34,007 nucleotides of DNA from contig NZ_JOEZ01000051.1 of NCBI RefSeq assembly GCF_000721175.1, positions 1 through 34,007 of the forward strand, given 5' to 3'. Both the position numbers and the translations under genes were made by a program. Shown here piece after piece: positions 1 to 7,079 of this stretch. The DNA is from Streptomyces anulatus (GTDB lineage: Bacteria; Actinomycetota; Actinomycetes; Streptomycetales; Streptomycetaceae). Each line of letters opens with the position of its first letter. Within the stretch, counting starts at the first letter, position 1. The notes under the pieces were generated by a model, which did no database searches, was not told the DNA's origin, and was given only the letters and a program-made list of their open reading frames with translations.

Positions 1-78
1 CCGAACCCGGAAGCTAAGCCTTTCAGCGCCGATGGTACTGCAGGGGGGACCCTGTGGGAGAGTAGGACGCCGCCGAAC
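1..78 (+). rRNA. rrf: 5S ribosomal RNA, 3' portion (cut by window start)
   Basis: The first 78 bases match the 3' part of an actinobacterial 5S rRNA as I remember it. They include the CCGAACCCGGAAGCTAAGC block, the GATGGTACTGCA segment and the GTGGGAGAGTAGGACGCCGC helix. The 5' third lies outside the window. It is followed at once by a strong terminator, as at the end of a 16S-23S-5S operon. The exact 3' end is uncertain by a few bases. Confidence 0.95.
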
Positions 79-90
79 AATTTTTCCGGG

Positions 91-124
91 AAAGCCCCGT
101 GCCTTGTGGCACGGGGCTTTTCTG
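91..124 (+). terminator. Rho-independent terminator of the rRNA operon
   Basis: A 13-bp perfect stem (AAAGCCCCGTGCC / GGCACGGGGCTTT) with a TTGT loop lies 12 bases after the 5S rRNA and continues into TTTTCTG. It is the expected end of the rrn transcript. Confidence 0.9.
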
Positions 125-149
125 CGTTCTGAACGTCTAGGGTCGAACC

Positions 150-794
150 ATGCGCTACGAACTGGTCATCTTCGACAACGACGGTGTGCTCGTCGACAGT
201 GAGCCGCTCGCCAACACCGTCCTCTCCGGCTACCTGACCGAACTCGGTCACCCGACCACGTACGACGAGTCGCTCCGTGACTACATGGGGTCCGCCGTGC
301 ACCGGGTCCACGATCTCGTCGAGGAGCGGACCGGGCAGAAGCTGCCCGAGGACTTCGACTCCACGCTCAACACCCGCACGTTCGCGGCCTTCCAGCGGGA
401 GCTCGTGGCCGTGGACGGAGCCGAGGAACTGCTCGGGAAGCTCGTCGCGGACGGGGTGGACTACTGCGTCGCCTCCTCCGGGAGCCACGAGCGGATCCGG
501 GTCGGGCACCGCAAGACGGGGATCGACCAGTGGTTCGAGGAGGAGTGGATCTTCAGCTCGGAGGATGTCGGGCGGGGCAAGCCGGCGCCGGACCTGTTCC
601 TCCATGCCGCCGAGCGGATGGGCGTCGCGCCGGAGAGGTGCGTCGTCATCGAGGACAGCCCGCTCGGGGTCGAGGCGGCGCGGGCGGCCGGGATGGACGT
701 GTACGGATTCACGTCGATGATGCCCGCGGACCGGCTCGTCGGAGTGACCGGGCACTTCTCGGACCTGGCCCAGCTTCCCGAACTGCTCGCCTGA
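150..794 (+). CDS. HAD-superfamily phosphatase (beta-phosphoglucomutase-like, subfamily IA)
   Basis: A 214-aa cytoplasmic HAD hydrolase that should remove phosphate from a small sugar phosphate or similar metabolite; the substrate cannot be read from sequence. Motif I is FDNDGVLVDSE, with nucleophile Asp9 and acid/base Asp11. A helical cap follows at about residues 18-85. Motif II is the ASSGS segment, motif III the lysine of GKPAPDLF, and motif IV the IEDSPLGVEAA acidic pair. All catalytic residues are present and the length is normal. The ATG at 150 follows a weak AGGG. The gene stands alone between the rrn terminator and an MFS gene, so the neighbours do not reveal a pathway. Confidence 0.88.
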   Translation: MRYELVIFDNDGVLVDSEPLANTVLSGYLTELGHPTTYDESLRDYMGSAVHRVHDLVEERTGQKLPEDFDSTLNTRTFAAFQRELVAVDGAEELLGKLVADGVDYCVASSGSHERIRVGHRKTGIDQWFEEEWIFSSEDVGRGKPAPDLFLHAAERMGVAPERCVVIEDSPLGVEAARAAGMDVYGFTSMMPADRLVGVTGHFSDLAQLPELLA

Positions 795-836
795 TCGCTC
801 TACCCATGGGTAGGGCCTGGCTCTACGCTCGCGGCC

Positions 837-2045
837 ATGACAGATGCGGGCTTGCGGCACGGCAGGGCCTCCCTGGGGTTGAGCTTCGGAGTTCAAGGAG
901 TGGCCTTCGCCCTTCTGGTGACGCGTATCCCCGCCATTCAGGACCAGTACGGGATATCCGACGGGCTGCTGCCCGTCTTCCTCGCCGCTGTCCCGATCCT
1001 GGCGGGGGCCGGCAGCGTGGCCACCGAGAAGGTCGTCGCGCGGGTGGGGCCCGGCGTCGTCCTGCGGTGGGCCCAGCCGCTGGTCCTGCTCGCCCTGCTC
1101 GGCGTGGGCGCCGGGCGGGAGGTGTGGCACGTCGCCGTCGCGCTCGGCGTCTTCGGGCTGGCCGTCGGGGCGCTGGACGCCTCCATGAACATGCTGGGCG
1201 TCAGCCTCCAACGGGCGTACGGGCGCAGCATCATGCTCGGCTTCCACGCCGCGTACAGCCTCGGCGGGATCGCGGGGGCGTCCCTGGCGTGGGTCGGGGC
1301 GCGGTGGGATCTGTCGTTGCTCGTGTCCTACCTGCCCGTCGTGGTGGTGCTGCTGCCCGCCGCGCTCGTCGGGAGCCGGTGGTACACGGAGGGCAGGGAG
1401 AACGGCGCTGAGAAGGCCGGTTCCGGGCCGGCGGGCGCGGGTGGCGCCCTGTCGTTCACGTCCTTGCTGCCGCTGTGCCTGGTGATGAGCTTCGCGTACA
1501 TCGGGGACGCGACCGTCTCCAACTGGAGTGCCAAGTACCTCCAGGACGTGCTGGGCAGTTCGGAGCAGCTCGCGACCGTGCCGTACAACGTCTACATGGT
1601 GACGACCCTGCTGGGGCGCGCTGTCGGGGACCTCGGAGTGCGGCGGTTCGGGGCGGTGGCCGTGGTGCGGGGCGGGAGTCTGCTGGCGGCCGGCGGGTTC
1701 GCGGTCGTGGCGCTGGCTCCGGGGGCCTGGGTGGGGATGCTCGGGTTCACGATGCTCGGGTTCGGGCTCTGCGTGATCGTGCCGCAGACCTTCGCGGCGG
1801 CCGGGCGGATGTTCCCGGGGAACAGCGACGCGGCCGTGGCCCGGCTGAACATCTTCAACTATGTGGGGTTCCTGGTCGGCTCGCCGCTCGTGGGTGCTCT
1901 GGGGGATGCGTGGAGCTATCGGGGAGCCATGCTCGTACCGATGGTTCTGGTGCTGGCGACGCTCGTGTATGCCCGCTCGTTCGGGCCGGGCCCCGCCCGA
2001 TACGGTGGCGGGCATGAGCGGCCGCACACAGCTGATGTGGGATGA
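837..2045 (+). CDS. MFS transporter (12 TM)
   Basis: A 402-aa integral membrane protein with about 12 hydrophobic segments and the spacing of a major facilitator superfamily permease. A loop of about 25 residues near position 190, rich in Gly, Glu and Ala, separates the two six-helix halves. The segment MNMLGVSLQRAYGRSIMLGF and the following glycine-rich helix look like the set of MFS permeases related to sugar or fucose transporters, but the substrate is unknown. The ATG at 837 has no strong ribosome binding site. The 3' end overlaps the start of the deacetylase gene by 32 bases, so the two are probably cotranscribed. Confidence 0.85.
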   Translation: MTDAGLRHGRASLGLSFGVQGVAFALLVTRIPAIQDQYGISDGLLPVFLAAVPILAGAGSVATEKVVARVGPGVVLRWAQPLVLLALLGVGAGREVWHVAVALGVFGLAVGALDASMNMLGVSLQRAYGRSIMLGFHAAYSLGGIAGASLAWVGARWDLSLLVSYLPVVVVLLPAALVGSRWYTEGRENGAEKAGSGPAGAGGALSFTSLLPLCLVMSFAYIGDATVSNWSAKYLQDVLGSSEQLATVPYNVYMVTTLLGRAVGDLGVRRFGAVAVVRGGSLLAAGGFAVVALAPGAWVGMLGFTMLGFGLCVIVPQTFAAAGRMFPGNSDAAVARLNIFNYVGFLVGSPLVGALGDAWSYRGAMLVPMVLVLATLVYARSFGPGPARYGGGHERPHTADVG

Positions 2046-3186
2046 CGCAGTTACGGGATACGACTTCGGGGACACCCACCCCATGGACCCGGTCCGGCTG
2101 GACCTGACGATGGGGCTGGTGAGGGCGTTCGGGCTCGACGGGGCGGTGGATCTGCGGTCGGCGAAGTCCGCCGGGGACTCCACCCTGCGGCTGGTGCACC
2201 ATGAGGACTACGTGGCCGCGGTGCGGGCCGCCTCCGCGAATCCGCGGGCCGCCGACCAGGACTACGGGCTCGGGACCGTGGACGATCCGGCGTTCGCCGG
2301 GATGCACGAGGCGTCCGCGCTGATCGCCGGGCTGTCGGTGGGGGCCGCCGAAGCTGTGTGGCGGGGCGGATGCGAGCACGCGGTGAACTTCACCGGGGGG
2401 CTGCATCACGCCATGCCCGGGTCGGCCGCGGGGTTCTGCGTCTACAACGATCCGGCCCTCGCCATCGCGCGGCTGCTGGAGCTGGGCGCCGAGCGCGTCG
2501 CGTACGTGGATGTGGACGTCCATCACGGGGACGGGGTGCAGGCCGCTTTCTGGGAGGACCCGAGGGTGTTGACCGTGTCGCTGCACGAGCACCCGCGGAC
2601 CCTGTTCCCGCAGACCGGGTGGCCGGAGGAGACCGGGGCCGGGGCGGGCGAGGGCTCCGCGGTGAACGTGGCGCTGCCGGCCGGGACCGGGGACGAGGGG
2701 TGGCTGCGGGCGTTCCACGCGGTGGTGCCCGAGCTGCTGGCCGACTTCCGGCCTCAGGTACTCGTCACCCAGCACGGGGCCGACACGCACTTCGAGGACC
2801 CGCTCGCCCACCTCGCGGTGTCGCTGGACGCGCAGCGGGCGGTCATGGAGTCCTGCCACGAGCTCGCCCACCAGTACGCGGAGGGCGGGCGCTGGGTGGC
2901 GCTCGGCGGCGGCGGGTACGCGGTGGTGGATGTGGTGCCCCGGTCGTGGACGCATCTCGTCGGGATCGCGGCGCACGCTCCGGTCGATCCGAAGTCGGTG
3001 GTGCCGCCGTCGTGGCGGGATCTCGTCTACGCCCGTACGCGGCAGTTGGGGCCCGGCCGGATGACGGACGGGCGTACGCCGTCGTGGAAGGCGTGGGAGG
3101 ACGGGTACGACCCGGCGGACCGGCTGGACCAGGCGGTGCTGGCGTCCCGGAAGGCGGCGTTCCCGCTGCGGGGTCTGCTGCCCTGA
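2014..3186 (+). CDS. acuC: AcuC-type histone deacetylase family hydrolase
   Basis: A 390-aa zinc amidohydrolase of the class I histone deacetylase/acetoin utilisation (AcuC) family. Members remove acetyl groups from lysines of acetyl-CoA synthetase and other proteins, or from small amines. All signature blocks are present: the tandem histidines in GGLHHAMPG, GFCVYND, the metal-binding YVDVDVHHGDG, the second metal Asp in QHGADTHFEDPLAH, and the LGGGGY loop. I placed the start at the ATG at 2014 (MSGRTQLMWDD) rather than the upstream in-frame ATG at 1861. The family begins here, and the earlier stretch is MFS coding sequence in another frame. It overlaps the MFS gene by 32 bases. Deacetylase chemistry is well supported; the substrate is inferred. 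Confidence 0.9.
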   Translation: MSGRTQLMWDDAVTGYDFGDTHPMDPVRLDLTMGLVRAFGLDGAVDLRSAKSAGDSTLRLVHHEDYVAAVRAASANPRAADQDYGLGTVDDPAFAGMHEASALIAGLSVGAAEAVWRGGCEHAVNFTGGLHHAMPGSAAGFCVYNDPALAIARLLELGAERVAYVDVDVHHGDGVQAAFWEDPRVLTVSLHEHPRTLFPQTGWPEETGAGAGEGSAVNVALPAGTGDEGWLRAFHAVVPELLADFRPQVLVTQHGADTHFEDPLAHLAVSLDAQRAVMESCHELAHQYAEGGRWVALGGGGYAVVDVVPRSWTHLVGIAAHAPVDPKSVVPPSWRDLVYARTRQLGPGRMTDGRTPSWKAWEDGYDPADRLDQAVLASRKAAFPLRGLLP

Positions 3187-3295
3187 GGGGTGCGCCCTGC
3201 GGCGCGTGCGGGCATTGTGCCGGGCGTTACGCCAACGGTGGGGCGTACCGGGAATCCGGCCCGCCGGTGCTTCGCGATGCGGCAGCATCCCAGGG

Positions 3296-4111
3296 GTGTT
3301 GAGCACCGGGGCGTTACGCGCCCATCTGCTGGCGGCCCGGCTGGCCGGGCCCGTGGCCACGCCGCGCGAGAACAGTCTGCGCAGCTACCGGCTGTTCGCC
3401 GCCCGGGATCCGCGGGTGATGCTGGGGCTCGTGCCCGAGCGGGCCTGGGGCGAGGGCGAGCTGTTGCGGCTGATGGCGGACCGGTGCGGGGTCTCGGCGG
3501 ATCCCGCGCATGTGTCCGGGCCGGACGTGATCGACCCGGAGCGGACGGTGGCCGCGCTGGACGCGTTCGCCGAGCGGCTGGCGCTGGTGGCGGAGCGGCG
3601 CGCTCCGGTCCTGCTCGGGACCGGTCATCCCCACCGACTGCTCGGTTTCTACGCCGGGCTGGCAGACGCTCTGTCGGCGGCGGGCTGTCCCGTTCTCACC
3701 CCCGCGCAGGGGAGATGTGTCGACATAACGACCCGGTTTGGCGTACGCACGTACAACCTCGACTACGTACGGGGTGTCGCTCTGGTGCGCGAACCAGGGG
3801 GGCGGCCCACGGGTGGTGTGACCGGCGCGCACACGCATTCGCCGCTTCCGGTGCGGGTCGCGCTCCAGGACGCCGCGGAGCGGCTGGGGGTGCTGCCCGA
3901 GCTGGTGATCGGGGATCACGGCTGGGTCTGCGGTGCAGGTCAGCTGGGGATCGAGGCGATCGGGCCGGCGGACACGGATGATCCGGCGCTGTTCGTGGGC
4001 GAGGCGGAGGGGCGGGTGTCCGTCGTCGTTCCGCTCGACGACGGCGTACGGGCGATGTTCTACCGGCCGTTGACGCGCTATGTGCTCAATCGGGCCTGTC
4101 TGTCACAGTAG
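3296..4111 (+). CDS. Conserved actinobacterial protein (sometimes annotated phosphatase)
   Basis: A predicted 271-aa soluble protein that I recognise as a conserved Streptomyces core gene lying between acuC and the BdtA regulator. Homologues often carry the name phosphatase, but I see no classic phosphatase motif. Conserved-looking blocks are LLGTGHPHRLLGFY near the middle, PAQGRCVDI, GAHTHSPLPV and GDHGWVCGAGQLG. The many His, Asp and Cys residues could bind a metal or cofactor. The GTG at 3296 is chosen because the conserved LSTGALR block follows immediately; a TTG at 3299 is equally possible. An AGGGG at 3292-3296 touches the start, so the ribosome binding site is poor. It lies 109 bases after acuC. 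Function is unknown. Confidence 0.75.
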   Translation: MLSTGALRAHLLAARLAGPVATPRENSLRSYRLFAARDPRVMLGLVPERAWGEGELLRLMADRCGVSADPAHVSGPDVIDPERTVAALDAFAERLALVAERRAPVLLGTGHPHRLLGFYAGLADALSAAGCPVLTPAQGRCVDITTRFGVRTYNLDYVRGVALVREPGGRPTGGVTGAHTHSPLPVRVALQDAAERLGVLPELVIGDHGWVCGAGQLGIEAIGPADTDDPALFVGEAEGRVSVVVPLDDGVRAMFYRPLTRYVLNRACLSQ

Positions 4112-4152
4112 GCCGCCGATCGCCTCTCTTCCCCACTCGCACCACCCGCCCC

Positions 4153-4190
4153 TAATCTGGTGAGTGAGCGCACAGCGACGAAGAGTCACC
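4153..4190 (+). promoter_or_regulatory. Candidate bdtA promoter with BldD-type operator
   Basis: TAATCT at 4153-4158 is a plausible -10 element. Just downstream, AGTGA (4163-4167) and TCACC (4186-4190) match the spaced AGTGA(n)TCACC pattern described for BldD binding in Streptomyces coelicolor, where bdtA is a named BldD target. The sites would overlap the transcription start, a position suited to repression. The match is by eye, and no clear -35 element is visible. Confidence 0.55.
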
Positions 4191-4236
4191 GGAGGGGAAG
4201 CCGGTGCGCGTCCGGTGCGGAAGGTACAGGTGGGTC

Positions 4237-4449
4237 ATGGCTGCTGGCAGCGAGAGGCCTCTCAACGAGGTCAAGTTTCTGACCGTGGCGGAAGTCGCCT
4301 CGGTCATGCGAGTGTCGAAGATGACCGTGTACCGCTTGGTGCACAGCGGTCATCTGCCGGCGATCCGGGTGGGCAGGTCCTTCCGGGTACCGGAGCAAGC
4401 GGTTCACGCGTATCTCCGCGAGTCCTTCGTGGGGGTGGAATCAGCCTGA
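4237..4449 (+). CDS. bdtA: Small helix-turn-helix (MerR/excisionase-type) DNA-binding protein BdtA
   Basis: A predicted 70-aa DNA-binding protein made almost entirely of one winged helix-turn-helix of the excisionase/MerR type. The recognition block is FLTVAEVASVMRVSKMTVYR, followed by the wing LPAIRVGRSFRVPEQAV. It matches my memory of BdtA (S. coelicolor SCO3328), named as a BldD target. The ATG at 4237 is preferred over an upstream in-frame GTG at 4204 because AGGTGGG lies just upstream. The gene is followed by bS22 and the SDR gene on the same strand. The developmental link is inferred from the family and from the candidate BldD site upstream. Confidence 0.85.
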   Translation: MAAGSERPLNEVKFLTVAEVASVMRVSKMTVYRLVHSGHLPAIRVGRSFRVPEQAVHAYLRESFVGVESA

Positions 4450-4559
4450 GGTTGCCTGCGGATTACGCCCCTCGCACGGTGGCGGGTAGGCTAGGCCGAC
4501 GTAGGTCGTGTGGGCCCAGACGCCCCGCACCAGTGAAGATGAAGTAAGCGAGGGTAGTC

Positions 4560-4658
4560 GTGGGCTCTGTTATCAAGAAGCGGCGCAAGCGGATGGCCAA
4601 GAAGAAGCACCGCAAGCTGCTCAAGCGCACGCGCGTTCAGCGTCGCAACAAGAAGTAA
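4560..4658 (+). CDS. Ribosomal protein bS22 (AURKAIP1/COX24-domain mini-protein)
   Basis: A 32-residue, extremely basic protein starting at GTG 4560: [19 protein letters not shown] followed by a short tail ending in RRNKK. More than half its residues are Lys or Arg. It matches the AURKAIP1/COX24 domain family and closely resembles bS22, the tiny extra small-subunit protein seen in mycobacterial ribosome structures. GAGGG at 4550-4554 provides the ribosome binding site, and TAGGCT at 4487-4492 may be a -10 element of its own promoter. A strong terminator follows 20 bases after the stop codon. Most gene finders miss it because of its size. Confidence 0.9.
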   Translation: MGSVIKKRRKRMAKKKHRKLLKRTRVQRRNKK

Positions 4659-4678
4659 GCGAACGCAGTTCGTGAGAT

Positions 4679-4715
4679 CCGCAGCCCTTCCGCCGTCCTG
4701 GCGGAAGGGCTGCGG
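4679..4715 (+). terminator. Terminator after bS22
   Basis: A 16-bp perfect stem (CCGCAGCCCTTCCGCC and its complement) with a GTCCT loop begins 20 bases after the bS22 stop. There is no T-tract, which is common for terminators in high-GC actinobacteria. Confidence 0.85.
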
Positions 4716-4806
4716 TGCGTTTCGGGGCATGGGGTCGTCACAGGACGGCGTCCACCGGCTACGGTGACGGCCAGGAAGTTACCGCGGGAAGCAGGGGAGC
4801 CGGGTC

Positions 4807-5895
4807 TTGGGAAAGGTCGTGCTCGTCACGGGAGTGGCCCGGCAGCTGGGGGGCCGCTTCGTCCGGCGCGTCCAGCGCGAGCCCGGGGTGGACCGGGTGA
4901 TCGCCGTCGACGCGGTCGCGCCCGCGCACCAGCTGGGCGACGCGGAGTTCGTGCGCGCGGACATCCGGCAGTCCGCTCTGGCGCGGATCCTGGCCGAGCA
5001 CTCCGTCGACACGGTCGTGCACCTGGACGTCTCCGGCAAGGCGCTCGGCGCCGGCGGCCGGACGACGATCAAGGAGACCAACGTCATCGGCACCATGCAG
5101 CTGCTCGGCGCCTGCCAGAAGTCGCCGACGGTGCAGCGGCTCGTGGTGAAGTCCAGTACGAGCGTGTACGGGTCGGCGTCCCGCGATCCCGCGGTGTTCA
5201 CCGAGACCACCCCGCCCAAGTCGCTGCCCAGCGGCGGCTTCGCGAAGGACGCGGTGGAGGTCGAGGGGTACGTACGGGGCTTCGCCCGCCGCCGGCCGGA
5301 CGTGGCGGTGTGCGTGCTGCGGTTCGCCAACATCCTGGGGCCGCGGCCGGACTCGCCGCTCGCGGACTATCTGTCACTGCCCGTCCTGCCGACCGTCTTC
5401 GGGTACGACCCCCGGCTCCAGTTCGTGCACGAGGACGATGTGATCGACGTCCTGGGGGTCGCGGCGGGCGAGCCCCGGCGCGGGACGCTGAACAGCGGCA
5501 CGTTCAACATCGCCGGTGACGGCGTGCTGCTGCTGTCGCAGTGTTCGCGGCGGCTGGGGAAGCCGACCGTGCCGGTGCTGCTGCCCGCCGTCACCTGGGT
5601 CGGCTCGGCGCTCCGTACGATCGGCATGACCGACTTCTCGCCGGAACAGATCCGGCTGCTCACCCATGGCAGGGTGGTCTCGACCGTGCAGATGCGCGAG
5701 ACCCTCGGTTTCCGGCCGAAGTTCACCACGGCGGAGACGTTCGCGGAGTTCGCGCGGAGCCGGGGTCCCGGGCTGCTGCCGCCGACCACGGTGGGCAGGG
5801 CGGTGGACCGGCTGGCGGCGCTGGCGCTCCCGGGAGACGCCGGGCCGCGGGAGCGCGGGGCCGGTGCGGTACAGACGACTCACGGCGCCAGGTAG
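4807..5895 (+). CDS. SDR-fold NAD-dependent epimerase-like protein
   Basis: A 362-aa extended short-chain dehydrogenase/reductase-like protein. The N-terminal Rossmann fold has VTGVARQLGG at residues 7-16, where Arg12 replaces the usual middle glycine, followed by the VDAV acidic turn and the HLDVSG strand. Ser117 and Thr118 sit in the SSTSVYG block. The catalytic YxxxK is absent: Lys147 is present in GGFAKDAVEVE, but the residue four before it is Gly143. RFANILGP and QFVHEDDVIDV are typical epimerase substrate-domain strands. The start is TTG at 4807, with GGGGAG about eight bases upstream. It lies 15 bases before the acyltransferase gene, so the pair is likely one operon. It may bind NAD(P) without acting as an epimerase. 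Confidence 0.85.
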   Translation: MGKVVLVTGVARQLGGRFVRRVQREPGVDRVIAVDAVAPAHQLGDAEFVRADIRQSALARILAEHSVDTVVHLDVSGKALGAGGRTTIKETNVIGTMQLLGACQKSPTVQRLVVKSSTSVYGSASRDPAVFTETTPPKSLPSGGFAKDAVEVEGYVRGFARRRPDVAVCVLRFANILGPRPDSPLADYLSLPVLPTVFGYDPRLQFVHEDDVIDVLGVAAGEPRRGTLNSGTFNIAGDGVLLLSQCSRRLGKPTVPVLLPAVTWVGSALRTIGMTDFSPEQIRLLTHGRVVSTVQMRETLGFRPKFTTAETFAEFARSRGPGLLPPTTVGRAVDRLAALALPGDAGPRERGAGAVQTTHGAR

Positions 5896-5910
5896 AGGAG
5901 CGCACCGACG

Positions 5911-6993
5911 ATGGCGGACGCCAAGGTCATTCCGTTCGACGACGACCGTTCGCGGTCCGGTGGCACGTCGCGTCCGGCACGGCGCCGGACCGGGGCGGGC
6001 GGTCCCGGCAGCGGCCGGGGCGACGGCTCCGCGGCTCCGGTGAGCGCTCTGCCGGGGGCGCAGGTCCCCGGGCAGCCCCCGGAGGCGGGGGAGGCGGAGC
6101 ACGAGCAGGAGGAGACCCGTAGGGACGTGGACGGTACGGACGGTTCCGTGGGCGACGGCTGGGAACGGCGGATCGCGGGCGGGCTCGCCTTCCTGCGGCG
6201 GCGGGTCACCGGTGACTACGACGTCGACGAGTTCGGGTACGACGAGGAGCTCACCGATCAGGTCCTGATGTCGGTGCTGCGCCCGCTGGCCGACAAGTAC
6301 TTCCGGGTCGAGGTGAAGGGCATCGAGAACATCCCGTCGGACGGCGGGGCGCTCATCGTGGCCAACCACTCCGGGACGCTGCCGCTGGACGGGCTGATGC
6401 TCCAGGTCGCGGTGCACGACAACCATCCGGCCGAGCGGCATCTGCGGCTGCTCGCCGCCGATCTGGTCTTCCATCTCCCTGTCGTCAACGAGCTGGCGCG
6501 CAAGGCCGGTCACACGCTTGCCTGTGCGGAGGACGCGCAGCGGCTGCTGGAGATGGGCGAGATCGTCGGGGTGATGCCGGAGGGCTTCAAGGGCATCGGC
6601 AAGCCGTTCGGCGACCGGTACAAGCTTCAGCGCTTCGGCCGGGGCGGGTTCGTGTCGACGGCGCTGCGGGCGGGTGCGCCGATCGTGCCGTGCTCGATCG
6701 TGGGCGCCGAGGAGATCTACCCGATGATCGGCAACGCGAAGACGCTGGCCCGGCTGCTGGGCTTCCCGTACTTCCCGATCACGCCGACGTTCCCGTGGCT
6801 GGGGCCGCTGGGCGCGCTGCCGCTGCCGACGAAGTGGACGATCCAGTTCGGTGAGCCGATTCCGACGGACGGGTATCCGCCGGAGGCGGCGGAGGACCCG
6901 ATGCTGATGTTCAACCTGACGGACCAGGTGCGTGAGCAGATCCAGCACACGCTGTACAAGCTGTTGGTGCAGCGGCGTTCGGTCTTCTTCTGA
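5911..6993 (+). CDS. PlsC-type lysophospholipid acyltransferase
   Basis: A 360-aa acyltransferase of the PlsC/LPLAT fold, expected to transfer an acyl chain to a glycerol-phosphate or related lipid at the membrane. Residues 1-85 are a low-complexity, probably disordered tail rich in Gly, Arg, Pro and Glu. The catalytic block is ANHSGTLPLDG at residues 151-161, where His153 and Asp160 are six residues apart rather than the classic HX4D spacing. Later blocks are MPEGFKGIGKPF, RFGRGGFVSTAL and APIVPCSIVGAEEIYPM, which match the acyl-acceptor and PEG motifs. GAGGAG upstream gives a good ribosome binding site. It is coupled to the SDR-like gene, and a strong terminator follows. Substrate is unknown. 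Confidence 0.88.
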   Translation: MADAKVIPFDDDRSRSGGTSRPARRRTGAGGPGSGRGDGSAAPVSALPGAQVPGQPPEAGEAEHEQEETRRDVDGTDGSVGDGWERRIAGGLAFLRRRVTGDYDVDEFGYDEELTDQVLMSVLRPLADKYFRVEVKGIENIPSDGGALIVANHSGTLPLDGLMLQVAVHDNHPAERHLRLLAADLVFHLPVVNELARKAGHTLACAEDAQRLLEMGEIVGVMPEGFKGIGKPFGDRYKLQRFGRGGFVSTALRAGAPIVPCSIVGAEEIYPMIGNAKTLARLLGFPYFPITPTFPWLGPLGALPLPTKWTIQFGEPIPTDGYPPEAAEDPMLMFNLTDQVREQIQHTLYKLLVQRRSVFF

Positions 6994-7013
6994 CCCGCTG
7001 TTTCCTGTCGGTC

Positions 7014-7066
7014 GCACACAGGAGGGGCCGGTACGCGATCCGCGTACCGGCCCCTCCTTCTGTGCG
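7014..7066. terminator. Bidirectional terminator between acyltransferase and rsbN
   Basis: Perfect 17-bp arms at 7021-7037 and 7041-7057 around a 3-base loop (ATC), extended by GCACAC...CTGTGC outer pairing. It lies between two convergent genes and can stop transcription from both sides. Confidence 0.9.
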
Positions 7067-7079
7067 TTAGCCCGTTGTT

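Noticed and set aside
1855..3360. 501-codon open frame on the minus strand opposite the deacetylase gene
   Set aside because: It is a high-GC shadow: Arg/Pro/His-rich with no recognisable domain, while the plus strand encodes a complete AcuC protein.
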